From the NCBI GenBank assembly GCA_014529385.2, contig CM043957.1, positions 82,679,881-82,739,880 of the forward strand: a DNA stretch of 60,000 nt. Reading direction: 5' to 3'. Positions 13,551-24,100 of this stretch are shown here, in pieces. Position 1 is the first letter of the stretch. Each line of letters opens with the position of its first letter. The notes below the pieces were generated by a model. The model was given only the letters and a program-made list of their open reading frames with translations, searched no databases and had not been told where the DNA came from. A program made the translations under genes and the position numbers. Source of the DNA: Adiantum capillus-veneris. Taxonomy: Eukaryota; Streptophyta; Polypodiopsida; Polypodiales; Pteridaceae.

Positions 13551-14380
13551 TCAAAGTGACCATGTCTCCACAACCCCATTATACAACACTCCCATGTTGA
13601 AATTCATTATTATGTTGTACATTACCACAAACTCTTGCACTCCCCTTGCCTCATAAATTTTCTCAACCACATGTACTCTATCTCTAAGTATTATTTTGTT
13701 GCTGTGCTTGGTAATTTCCTCTTCCTCAACCACCTCCATGACTTGTACCACATCCTTTTCCTCTTCTTCTATTGTTAATAGAGTACCCGTTTAGAATAAT
13801 TTATGCCATTTGTAGAGGAGTTTTCCTCAAGTTTCTTCCCTTCCACAATCAATACGGACACCAAATCTATAAATGTGGAAATTTTCTCTCAAAGATGGAT
13901 ATCGGTCTTAAAGTGTTTGTATTCTAGACCCAAACCTCACAGACATAATTCCATCTTATCATCATCATCAAATGTAACACCAATTGATGTAAGGGACTCA
14001 CATATGTTCTTTATCATCGGTGACTAGTCATTGATAGACAAGTTTTTCTTTTGCACTATATTCAAATCTTCAATAACATCTTCCTTGCTTTTGTGTTGGT
14101 CAATCCAATGATAGTAAGGTGCCCCAAGCCTTGTTAGGGGTGTGAGCACCTAAAATGTGCATCTACACAATCATAGTGTCCTCTTCACTCATAGAAAGCT
14201 AGTACATGACCTTTTGAGCTCCTAGTTCCAATCTTTAAATACCTTTATGTGTGCCTAGTCTTGTCATTTTATAGATGGTAGTGTCTAATCCTCCCATAGT
14301 AGTGAACTTAGATGAAAAAGCGTGGGTGTGTACATGCGTTGCTTGAGATTTTGTGAGATCAAATTTGGCATACATTTTAT
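13551..14380 (-). pseudogene. Copia gag relic
   Basis: The minus-strand frames contain blocks typical of plant Copia Gag: THVHTHAFSSKFTTMGGLDT, KMTRLGTHK, MSEEDTMIV and LGAHTPNKAWGTLLSLD, with stop codons between. The zinc-knuckle region lies nearer 13551, where a short basic and acidic frame (13551-13751) remains. No complete frame survives. Confidence 0.65.
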
Positions 14381-14940
14381 GTACAAAGAGTGCGTAGAGT
14401 GATATACGTGAAATGCCACAAATGTAAATTTAAGAAGATAAACACTCTTTGATTACTTGACTTCTTGAAGGTATTCATCTTTGTTTGATGTTTAAGATGG
14501 ACTATCTATTAGCTCATTTGTTAAGTGTTGGCAGATAGGATCCTTAATGGCTCAAGAATTTGGCCTTTGGATCGTATTTAAATAAAGACAACCTCTCAAC
14601 AAGTAATCTTCCCATACTTCAATGGGTTTTTGATCACAATTTATGGTCTTTAAGGTACCACATATTCTGTTTTGGAAATTCAGTTAGCTAAAAAAATATC
14701 ACATTTTCCTCAATCTGTTGACCTAGTGTGTCAATGTTTCTACACCTAAGCTCATAATTATTGTTAAGGATATGATTTCATGATATAATTTCTTTCCTTA
14801 CTTACATAGATTGCCATAGAGACTCTCAAAAGCATTGAAAGGTGCCAAAATATGACAATTTTGGATACACTTTCAAAAGAATTGAAAGGTGCCAAATTAA
14901 GACAATTTGGAGACATTTAAGAAGCAGTAAAATTGCATGC
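14381..14940. other. Gap, possible Copia 5' flank
   Basis: Lies upstream of the decayed Copia gag on its strand. It could hold an untranslated leader or LTR, but no LTR partner was found on the other side of the element. Confidence 0.3.
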
Positions 14941-15170
14941 ATGAGAACACAAGGTTACACAATATTAGCCAAACTATACATGTACTAGAGGTCTTTATAT
15001 AGGCTACAAAATTAGTATGCTTGCTCTATAAAATCACTTATAAATATAGAATAAATATGAGAACACAAGGTTACACAATATTAGCCAAACTATACATGTA
15101 CTAGAGGTCTTTATATAGGCTACAAAATTAGTATGCTTGCTCTATAAAATCACTTATAAATATAGAATAT
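14941..15170. repeat. 116-bp tandem duplication, essentially perfect
   Basis: Units start with ATGAGAACACAAGGTTACAC at 14941 and 15057. They match throughout as far as I can read, to about 15170. Non-coding. Confidence 0.95.
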
Positions 15171-15656
15171 TCTCTCATCTTAAAATGACCATGGTTTTGA
15201 CATAATTTTAAAAAATACCATCATTGCATCTTAGTTGTATGGGGCCTTAGGTTTTAATTAAACTCAAGGAAAAATGGTCATGTGATATGGAATCTATGTG
15301 AACAATAAAATTTGCAACCAAGTCACATCCAAGTTGCTTAAAAAAACCGAAAAATTCAAAGTTTGTCAATAATTTAGCATGGTCATAAAAGTTGGACATG
15401 AAAGTGTCCTATAAGACACACTCGAAATCATCCAATGTGTAGAGGTTTAAAGGAAGATTTTCTGTCAGGCTCTTTGAAAATAGAAGTATGGATTGGATTG
15501 AACTTGCAATACATACAAATAGGAAAGTGATGAAAGTAGAACGCTTGCAATTATTGATACAATAAAGAGAAACTAGAATTTGCAAATGCAATTAAGAGCA
15601 TCCTATACCCAATTAAGAGAATGCCAAGTTGGAGAGCTTATTATGGAATGCAACCA

Positions 15657-15687
<31 letters not shown>

Positions 15688-16841
15688 AATTTCTTATGCA
15701 AAACATTGATATGTGTGCATACCAAAATTTTTAGTACACTAGTTCAACACTAATTAGATCCTAATCAATCAAGAAGGGTAGCGGTAAGAGATTAAGCTCT
15801 ATTGAGATTCCTCACAAAGCAATGTAAGTAGAGGCTCTATTTAGATTGCACACAAAGCAATCTAACTACAGGGGGTAGTGGTAAGAGATTACACTCTATT
15901 TAGATTACAGACAAAGCAATTGCAAACTTTGATTTCATTTTCTACTTGGATTTTCTACAGGGATGAACTTGGGTAGCCCTGCGAGTCCACATTGCTCTAG
16001 TTGTCAAATTCGGAACACACATTGATAGGTTCAAGTTTCCTTTTCCACCCCTTGGGAAATTGCAGAGGGCTTGGCCAAGTTGGAATACTCTTCCAAATTA
16101 TGTTCCATGAGTTAGATTGCCAAGAAATCATGGGTTGAAACTAGACTTGGACATTGTGATCCCCTTTGTCTTGGGTGCTTCTCTTCATTGGTGTAACACA
16201 CAAAGATATGAGAAAGTGTGGGCATTGTGAACCCCTCCTTACCTCAAGAATGTATCCCTAATAGGTAATAAATGTAATTATTAGCTAATAAATGCAATTA
16301 TTAAGCTTAACTATACGCAAAAACGTAACCAACAAAATTGATGCCAAATAGGGTATTGTTTATTCATTATGGTTGTGTCTACAAAGCATGCTCATTTGTA
16401 GAGCTAGAGGGACTACAATAAGTGTGACACATGCAAAACACAAAAAGCTGGCACATTATAACCATTCCATGTATTAGGTTTGATAGGGGTTTTCTAGTCA
16501 TTGAGTGAAAAAACCGAGCGAAACAAAGTTCGAGAAAATTCCGAGGTAAATTGATATAAGAGCAACAATGATGAAAGAAAATAAGTATGCCATGCATGTT
16601 ATTTTTGCTAACATATATATGTGAATACATTGCCAAAATATAGATTTTTGAACCATTATGAAAATTATATACTCAAGACATAGGCAATCTCTTTATACTA
16701 AGACATAACACAATTCTAGGTGACATACCTTCTCTCAAAAGTAGTCAACACAACCTTGCAAGCCTATGGGCTATCCAAGAACCTCCAAAGTCTTGAAACA
16801 ACTCCGCTTTTGTAAGTGTGTCTTGATGCACAAACTCATGG
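15171..16841. other. Gap with short repeats
   Basis: Holds (AC)13 at about 15661-15686. Between about 15778 and 15930 lie three imperfect copies of a block containing GGTAAGAGATTA, CTCTATTTAGATT and ACAAAGCAAT. No convincing gene; minus-strand frames at 15409-15591 and 16379-16636 have no recognisable domain. The last ~100 bp may be the 3' end of the decayed gene that begins at 16842. Confidence 0.4.
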
Positions 16842-17277
16842 TCAATGTTTAAGTTTGTGCTCCTCTTGATAAGACGGGCGTATGCACTTTGAAGTGTGCT
16901 TTACCATACTCTGCTCCCAATAGAACACGCATGATCTTTCTTTCCTAGGAATTTTCTTCTTTGCATCTCCAAAGTAAACAATACAAACAACAATCCAATT
17001 TGCATTAACCTCATTTTCCATGAAACCTCTAAATTTTGGCTTCTCAAATCCAAGATCCATCACCACCTTGTTGAGCATTTTCCAAAACCTAATTTTTGCA
17101 TATTTATTTTCAACTGTAAATTCACATATTGCTAAGAGTTCTTGAATGTAAGGATCATATACATGTGCTGAAATAGCATGCCATCCATCTGCTTGATGCA
17201 CATGGTAAAAGTGCACCCACATATCCTATAAGTTAACTCTAGGAAGCATACAATTCACCAAGTACACCTCACTACTA
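16842..17277 (-). pseudogene. Decayed multicopy gene, C-terminal half, cut by Gypsy insertion
   Basis: The minus-strand frame 17222-16842 reads MWVHFYHVHQADGWHAISAH, then FRGFMENEVNANWIVVCIVY, RKERSCVFYWEQSMVKHTSK. Conserved-looking tryptophans, cysteine and histidines give it the look of a real domain. From memory it resembles a repetitive protein family of seed-free plants, often with GFMAD-x-x-x-ANW and ERTC-x-FHW signatures, possibly transposase-like. I cannot verify that without a search. The frame is interrupted by a stop just above 17222. The gene continues across the Gypsy element at 30805-31960, as the flank-to-flank reading shows. Confidence 0.5.
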
Positions 17278-17282
17278 GGACC
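17278..17282. repeat. 5-bp target-site duplication GGACC (left)
   Basis: Identical to 30800-30804 on the other side of the 13.5 kb Gypsy element. A perfect 5-bp duplication flanking TG...CA ends is the standard signature of LTR-element integration. Confidence 0.95.
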
Positions 17283-17839
17283 TGTCACGTCTAGGGACTT
17301 GCTACGCGCCGTGTGTGAGCCACAAAGGCTCCTAGCACACAGTCATACAACAGACAATCTCACAAGGAAGAATGGTGTGTCACTCACCTTCCTGCGTAGT
17401 TGCGAATGAAGGATTCCCGCGCCGCGAAGAAGAGGGAGACGCCGCTACGCCATGCTCAACCGCCTCGCCGCCGTCGTGCCGCCGCAACGCTCGATCACAC
17501 ACACACTCTCACACTCTCTCTCACACGTACACACACACACACACACACACACACAAGGAGATGGTGAAGGAGAAGGTGGAGATGGAGCAAGAGCGGCTTC
17601 TATTGCACAATGAGAGAATGAGTAAAAATTAGGTTTAGTGGCTTTTATATGAGCTCACCCCATTCACACTTGGGCGCCCATACTTAGCCAACTAACTCCT
17701 TGAATATTTCAGTTAGAGTGCGCCTGTCATCGGCGATCACCCTTACCCTGTTCCTATTGGTCCGACAAGCCCGGTACCTGACTCTAAATAATACAAAGTT
17801 TATAGATCATAGGGTGTCCGTGTGCCGTGAGGGTTAACA
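17283..17839 (-). repeat. 3' LTR of the 13.5 kb Gypsy element
   Basis: 557 bp, TG...CA ends. On the minus strand it begins TGTTAACCCTCACGG and ends AGACGTGACA. A TATA-type box (TATAAAAGC, plus-strand 17641-17649) marks the U3/R side. An AC microsatellite (17529-17555) and a GC-rich arginine-codon-like segment lie downstream of it. It differs from the other LTR by seven substitutions. Confidence 0.95.
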
Positions 17840-17921
17840 TGCCCTCCTTCCTGATGTAGATTCCGTCCTCGGAAGCTATCCAGTTGAAGCTCGTTCGTCG
17901 AGATGGAAGAGTAGTCGACAT
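17784..17921 (-). other. 45-codon small ORF spanning the PPT into U3
   Basis: An ATG at 17921-17919 opens a 45-codon frame (starting MSTTLPSRRTSFNWIASEDG) that runs through the polypurine tract and ends inside the 3' LTR at 17784. Composition is protein-like, but the length is within chance and no homologous domain is known to me. It could be a 3' remnant of an accessory gene, or a coincidence. Confidence 0.2.
17840..17855 (-). promoter_or_regulatory. Polypurine tract (PPT)
   Basis: Directly inside the 3' LTR; the minus strand reads ATCAGGAAGGAGGGCA immediately before the LTR TG. Its place and purine content fit the plus-strand DNA primer site. Confidence 0.8.
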
Positions 17922-19207
17922 GGATGTGGGTAGCCTTCTTCAATCACTGCAAAATCAAACAACATTGCCACAGTAATTGCATTCTCATATACAATTAAAA
18001 ATCATATGCAATAGACAGACAAAGTGATAGGTAACAGAATTTTAGACAATTTGTCAGCAATAAACATTAAATTGCAATATAATCAAATGCATAAACAGAT
18101 TGTAAAGGTAAAAAATTAAACAAGTCCGGGGTCGCTAATTTAACGGTCAAGAGGCACTAGAGCTCGTCTATTAATACCATGGGTAACTTCTCGATTTTTT
18201 TTGATTAATTAAGTTGTTTAATCGCGAGAGCCAAGTATTTGATGTTCGAGGGCTGACTAGAGGCTATACCTAGAAGACCTTGTAGTTAAGCTACGATAAA
18301 AGGAATTTCTCATGAAATCATCGCCTGACTGATTACCTTTTCTTTGACCCCCCAAAGTCTTTTCACATTGATTCAATTTTGATGTGTGTGCTTATTTTGT
18401 ATGCCTTGGGTTTTTTGCTTTTCAAGGAAAAGCGCCCACACTGGGAACCTCTAGGGCTCTAGTACCATAGGCGATACATGTGAGTGAAGTACCAATTTAA
18501 GCAGGGATTTCTCTTCCAGCTTAAAATTTTACATTGTGGCACTTTGATTTTTTGTTTGTTCATTTTCAGCATTTTAATTTTGTAACTTTGGGGGGTCATA
18601 TAACACTGTTACCCTCCCCAGGCTCATCACATTAGTAAACTCCCTTTATAATACTTAAGCTAAAGGTCAATAGGGTTAAGCCCACTAGAAAGCCCTAGTA
18701 CATTTCACACAATGCTGCCTAAATTGGATTAAGAACCTAAGTAACCATTGCTTATTAGGAAGGCATTCCCCATGGTATTAAGAGAAGATTTCTAATACCT
18801 AGCTTGGTCAAACTAGCTTAGTCGGATTGCTTGATTTTTAAACCTAGACAAGTGATTATGACAAAACATTACATTGAATTAAATGTTTGATACTAAGCAA
18901 ATGCGCTGAATATTATGCTACCAATCACAATCAAAGCAGACAAACATGGATGCAAAAAGATAAGGGCAATGCTAATGGACATAAAACACCTGTTTGTGTT
19001 GATGGTCGCGCTTGATTAGAAGTGTGAACGAGAGAAAGGTTCCATGAAGGTCCAAATCCTATCAATAGCAACACGCTCCTGTACACACTAGGAAACAAAA
19101 GGAACACCTTTAGGAGGCACATTAGTGGGAAAAGGTACCAACACTTATTGAACACAACAAAAAACATAAGGAACCCTAACCTAATTATTTGCACCCCCCC
19201 TAAAGAG
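17922..19207 (-). other. 3' non-coding region of the Gypsy element
   Basis: About 1.3 kb between the last ORF and the PPT, AT-rich, with only short frames (for example 18931-19194 minus). No domain seen. Long 3' untranslated stretches are common in large Athila/Tat-type elements. Confidence 0.5.
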
Positions 19208-19630
19208 TCAAGGGAATAGGATATTGTAGAGGTTGGGGGGAAACCCTAAGGCTAAACCCCTATCCTCGTCGTCGAGATAAAAAAAGTCATCATCCATGAG
19301 ACCATATGTGCCATCCGTGTAGTCATGTAAATTTTCTTCTTCATCATAGGTGCCCATGTTTACTAAGAAGGTCACTAGACGCCTATAGTCATCTTGGTCA
19401 AAAGGGTAGGCTTGTGCAATGGGAGAAACGCTCTCTACTAAGTATGGATCAGACGTGGTCAAGAGACGTATCAGCCATTCTAACTCCTCAAAATTCCTCT
19501 CACATGCTAGCGTACCTATCAAATCCCATTCACATGCAAGCACTGGAAAAACCATGTGAAACATTTGTGAAAAGTAACGAGGGTACCTCTCACCCAAGGC
19601 AGGAGTGGATGACTCTAGCGTACTAGCCAT
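19208..19630 (-). CDS. Accessory ORF of the Gypsy element, unknown function
   Basis: 140 codons from an ATG at 19630-19628; the frame is open 12 codons further upstream, to a TTG. The protein starts MASTLESSTPALGERYPRYF, contains a tryptophan-containing helical-looking middle (FEELEWLIRLLTT), and ends with a strongly acidic, aromatic tail (DDDFFYLDDEDRGLALGFPP). It lacks a signal peptide, clear membrane span or zinc motif. It lies downstream of the second-protease ORF, in the slot where some Gypsy lineages carry env-like or other extra genes, but nothing visible supports an envelope protein. The intact frame in an otherwise damaged element hints at coding. Chance cannot be excluded. Confidence 0.45.
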   Translation of the reverse strand: MASTLESSTPALGERYPRYFSQMFHMVFPVLACEWDLIGTLACERNFEELEWLIRLLTTSDPYLVESVSPIAQAYPFDQDDYRRLVTFLVNMGTYDEEENLHDYTDGTYGLMDDDFFYLDDEDRGLALGFPPNLYNILFP

Positions 19631-19876
19631 ATCTGTATACGCAAATAGATGATGGTTAGAGTGCAAATATTACAAGGGTCGTGTTCTTGTGCATAATTTG
19701 TTTTTATGATTTGTGTGATGGCTCTTGCTCTTTTACTTTTTTATCTTGTTTTTGTGAGTATAAGGCTTTATATATACATTCCCTAAGATTGGAGATTAAG
19801 AGGTCAGGGAGAAAGGTTGAGAGGGAAGCAAGTGAATGATGGATGTCCACAAACACTCCCCCCTTCCTTGGGTAGA

Positions 19877-21130
19877 TCATACCGTTTGAAATGAGCTTGT
19901 CACCCTTTGAAACCAATTGTTCCAGTTGGTAATAGGTGAGGATTTTTGCCAGTAGTTTTCTATTACCCTAGGTGCCTCGTCAAGTTGCAAGGGTGGTAAG
20001 GTACTCTCCCAGGATCGAACTTGAAGTGGTTCATCAGGTGATTCTTGAACACTGGGAGGTGTGGATTCTTTTGTAGCTTCATTGAGGTCCATTACTATAG
20101 ATGGAGGCTGTGTAGAAGCTTTTACCTCTATGGATGTATTACATGAGGAGCTAGAAGCTTCATGGAACTCCCCCCTTCCTGAGCTAGGTGGAATAAATTG
20201 GGTTTGTTGCCTTGGAGCCCAAACTAGCTCTGGACTAGGTGTGTAGCATTCTGTGATCTTTCCCTTCCCACGTTCTGCCATTGGCTTTAGCGTTTCACTG
20301 TTTGACTCATATGGGTTTGTTGTCGATAGGGAAGGACACATCTTACGTTTAGGTACCCAAATTTGCTCATTTCCATCATAGTATCCTTGGGCTTTTAATA
20401 GTCGTTTAGGAATCCAGCGCCACGTTTTCTTACATTTCTTGGAGCGAGTGGGACGTTTCTTACGAGGCTTCCATTTTTTAGCATCAGCCATGGTTACTAA
20501 AGAAGCTTTAGGGACCCACTTGTATGCTTTCTTTGTTATATTAGGATGGTTCTTGTGTGTCTCAAGCTTTCTTTCAACTACATCAGTTGAAGATCTAGAG
20601 AGTTGGGCTATGGGGACGTATGGTTCAACCTCCTGGACATGCAATGTCTTGGGTTTTATTTCCTTAGGAAATATCTCAGGGACTATGGCTTGAGTGGTAG
20701 GGATAAGAATTTGTTTTTGCGTTGTGACACCCTCAGTCCCCCAATCAATAGTGCATTTGGTGGCTATCATCCACGTGCGTCCTAGGTTTATATTACCCTC
20801 CGTAGTTCCAGTAGGCATGACCAAAAAGTCTTGAGCTACAATTCCATTGTCATAACTGACAAAAGTGTGCCAGATTCCAAAAACCGTAGTTTTTTTCTTG
20901 TTGACACCCTTGACTTGGATAATACTCTCAGATAGAGGTGGCTTCCCTAACTGACACCACACCCCATAGGATAGCAGATTATATTTAGCACCCGTGTCCA
21001 ATAAGGCGTTATATAGCACTTTTCCATAGGCACTATTTAACTCAATAGGGTATCGTAGAGGTGTGTCAGAGTCCAACCAATCCTCTTCGATTTCCACGTG
21101 GAATGCATTTGTGACTCCAAGGTTAGCCTC
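19877..21130 (-). CDS. 3' ORF with second retropepsin-like domain and W-x-P-K repeats
   Basis: About 417 codons in the same frame as pol, separated from it only by TGA at 21131-21133. The first ATG in this frame lies about 105 codons in, so no normal start exists before the domain. Numbering from the GTG at 21097: residues 28-37 read LYNALLDTGA, with LL following at 41-42, and NLGRTWM is at 104-110. This matches the D-T/S-G-A catalytic loop and the I-L-G-R block of retroviral-type aspartic proteases. Beyond it is a basic region (residues about 185-255) carrying KWVPK, KWKPR, RWIPK and IWVPK, with VWAPR near 292, then a Ser/Pro/Glu-rich tail. It was probably once fused to integrase as part of one polyprotein; UGA readthrough is the alternative. 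Role unknown: a second processing protease, a nucleic-acid-binding tail, or a domesticated former protease fold. Confidence 0.7.
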   Translation of the reverse strand, partial: EANLGVTNAFHVEIEEDWLDSDTPLRYPIELNSAYGKVLYNALLDTGAKYNLLSYGVWCQLGKPPLSESIIQVKGVNKKKTTVFGIWHTFVSYDNGIVAQDFLVMPTGTTEGNINLGRTWMIATKCTIDWGTEGVTTQKQILIPTTQAIVPEIFPKEIKPKTLHVQEVEPYVPIAQLSRSSTDVVERKLETHKNHPNITKKAYKWVPKASLVTMADAKKWKPRKKRPTRSKKCKKTWRWIPKRLLKAQGYYDGNEQIWVPKRKMCPSLSTTNPYESNSETLKPMAERGKGKITECYTPSPELVWAPRQQTQFIPPSSGRGEFHEASSSSCNTSIEVKASTQPPSIVMDLNEATKESTPPSVQESPDEPLQVRSWESTLPPLQLDEAPRVIENYWQKSSPITNWNNWFQRVTSSFQTV

Positions 21131-24100
21131 TCATTTTTGTCTTATACGTTGTTGTCGCTCCTTAGCCTCAGCTTGAGCTTGTATCTTCTTTAACTCGGTT
21201 TGTGCTTTGGCGGCCTTCTTTTGATGAATGGCCCGTAGTTCTTCTTCATAATATCTTTTGAATTTACTCCCATTGAGGAATCCAATGGTTTCAACTCCAT
21301 CAAGAGTTTCCACACGAAGGGTACCTTGTGGGGTAATTTCACATACTCTATATGGTCCTTTACCAGCATATTTCAACTTTTTCTTCTCTTTACGTACTCC
21401 ATACATAAGGACTTTATCACCAACTTTGATGTCCTTGTCCTTCACATGGCGATCAAACCACTTCTTTCTCCTATCCTTTTCCACAAGAGCATTTTGCACA
21501 ACCAACTGTCTCTCTTTGTCTAGTTTTTCTAAGATATACAAACTCTCGGTTAAGGGGTTACCATTCCATCCTTCTTGCGAAGCTACCCTAAGACTAGGAA
21601 TGACAAACTCCCAAGGCATAACCGCTTCTTGGCCGTATACCATTTTGAATGGCGTACAATTAATAGCCACTTTATAAGCAGTACGATAAGCCCATAGAGC
21701 AGATGTCAACTTCAAATCCCAATCAGTGCGATGAGTTTCTACCGTCTTGGTTAAAATAGAGATTAGAGTCTTGTTGGTGCTCTCGGCTTGTCCATTAGCT
21801 TGCGGGTAATAAGGTGTAGACTTATGGTGGGATATCATAAAGGTCGTGGTAAGCTCTCTTATTACCTCATTTATAAAATGGGTACCATTATCACTAACAA
21901 TTTCAAAAGGGCAACCAAATCTTGTGATAATGTTCTCAAAAAGAAACTTAGCTGTTGTCCTCGCGTCAGCTTTTTGTGAAGCCTTAGCTTCAGCCCACTT
22001 TGTTACATAGTCTGTAGCAACTAGAATATATCGAGATTGAGTGTTACGAGCTGCGGGACTAATTGGACCTACAAAGTCTAAGCCCCATTTTTCAAATGGT
22101 TGGGTTACTTTAATAGGATGTAAGGGCATTCTGTCTTTGCACTGTGTGGTCTTGTAATGTTGGCACTCATCACACCCTTTTGTAAAAAGTGATGCATCCT
22201 TAAATAAAGTTGGCCACCAATAGCCTGATTGCAGCACCTTTCTAGCAGTCAGGTCTCCTAAAAAATGTCCTCCTGCTATGCCCATATGTGCTTCTTGCAA
22301 GATATACAAATATTCATCCTCGCGGGCACAACGCCTAAGAATATCGTCCTTGCCTAGTCTATACAGAGTTCCGGCAATCAAACAATAGGGTTCACATTCT
22401 TTTACTAGCCTTCGAGCGATATCCTTACGAAGTTCCTTGGGTGGAAAACCATTAACTAAAAAGTTAACAATGTTCTCACTCCATTCAGGCATAGTCTCAA
22501 CTATGAATAGGGAAGTATCGGGTAATTCATCATCAACTCCTGTAGGGGCTTCACCATTGGGTATGCGAGACAAATGATCAGCCATGACGTGCCTTTTACC
22601 GGGTCTCACTACAATCGTGAAATCAAACTCCAGAAGAATTAACAACCATCGTGTGATTCTTCCTGTGGAGCATGGCTTGTTTACTAGATACAACAACGCT
22701 TGATGATCCACATAAAATACAAACTTGTTTGCCAGAAGGTAGTAGCGAAATTTCTTTACTGCATAAACCATTGCTAAACCTTCTCGCTCTGTAGTGGTGT
22801 AGTTCCTTTCAGCATCGTTCAATTGACGGCTTGCAAAGCTAATGGGATAGTCCAATTTATGTTCTCCTGGTTGAGTGAGAACACACCCAATAGCAAAGTT
22901 TGATGCATCGATATGCACATGGAAAATGACATCCCAGTTAGGTGTCCTTAAAATTGGAGCACTTGCTAGTGTTTTCTTCAATTGTTCATAGGCCTGGTCA
23001 CACTCTTCAGTCCATTTAAATTCAATGAGAAGCTTGTACAAAGGACGTGCTATCTCAGCGAAAAATAAAATAAACCGTCGATAATAACCCACGTGTCCCA
23101 TGAACCTTTGAACTCCCTTGTAATTGGTTGGTGGTGGTAACTCTAGAATCACTTTAATTTTTCTCTCATCGGTTGAGATACCATTCTTAGATACTATATG
23201 CCCTAAAATAACTGCATGCTTGACCCAAAATTGGCATTTGAACAGGTTCAATGAGATACGATATAACCTACACTTTTCAAACACCTTCTGCAAACATGAT
23301 AGATGTTCTTTCCAAGAAGAGTAAACACAAAGGTCGTCTAAGAAAGCTTCACAAAACTCTCTCAAATATTCTTTAAAAGCAATGTTTATTAATCGTTGGA
23401 ATGTAGCAGGGGAATTTGTTAAGCCAAAAGCCATCACACGAAATGCAAACACGCCAAATTCTGTGATGAAGGCAATTTTAGCTTGGTCCTCTAGCGCTAT
23501 CGTGATTTGGTTGTAGCCTGAGTACCCATCTAGAAAGCTATAAGCTTCCTTGCCTGCAACTCTTTCGAGTACATGTTCGGAATATGGTAGGGGGTAATGG
23601 TCTCTTCTAGTAGCTGCATTAACTTTTTTGAGGTCCACGCACACCCTGAGTTTCCCATTCTTTTTTGGCACGATAACTATTGGAGACACCCATTCAGAGT
23701 GTTCAATAGGATATATGAACCCACATTTGATAAGCTTTTCTAGTTCTTCTTGAATGATCTTTGCATACTTAGGATTCATCAGGTAGGGTCTTTGTTGTAC
23801 GGGCTTCGCAGTGCTAATCATAGGGATTATATGTTGGACCACAGAAGGTGGAACACCTTTCATATCATGGTATGTCCAAGCGAATACGTCCTTGAATTCC
23901 TTGAGAAGCTCTTTGAGGACCACCTCTTCAACTTCTGTGAGGTCTTGGGCAATAAAAACAGGTTTTGATTCTTCACCGCGGTCGGCTAATTCTATTTCTT
24001 TAACTATTGCCGGACCATCATAGATTCCATTATTCCCATCGATAGGTATTCTTTGGGCTTTTGTGTACACAACCTTTGCTTCCCCTGTGGTGTAAGATTT

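Larger units (their letters stand above)
10905..14380 (-). mobile_element. Decayed Ty1/Copia retrotransposon
   Basis: Read on the minus strand from 14380 down, gene order is gag, protease-like, pre-integrase, integrase C-terminal part, RT, RNase H, which is the Copia order. The frame is broken many times by stops and shifts. The catalytic core of integrase is missing between the pre-integrase domain and the C-terminal part (junction near 12900). RNase H is truncated at 10902-10905 against repeat copy B. No LTRs were identified. Component relics are listed separately. Confidence 0.85.

Noticed and set aside
19704-19916. Minus-strand frame overlapping the end of the second-protease ORF
   Set aside because: It overlaps a better-supported frame and has no motif. 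Probably 3' spacer sequence.
21258-21677. Plus-strand frames across the Gypsy pol, gag and protease regions
   Set aside because: They are shadows of well-supported minus-strand retroelement genes and carry no domain.
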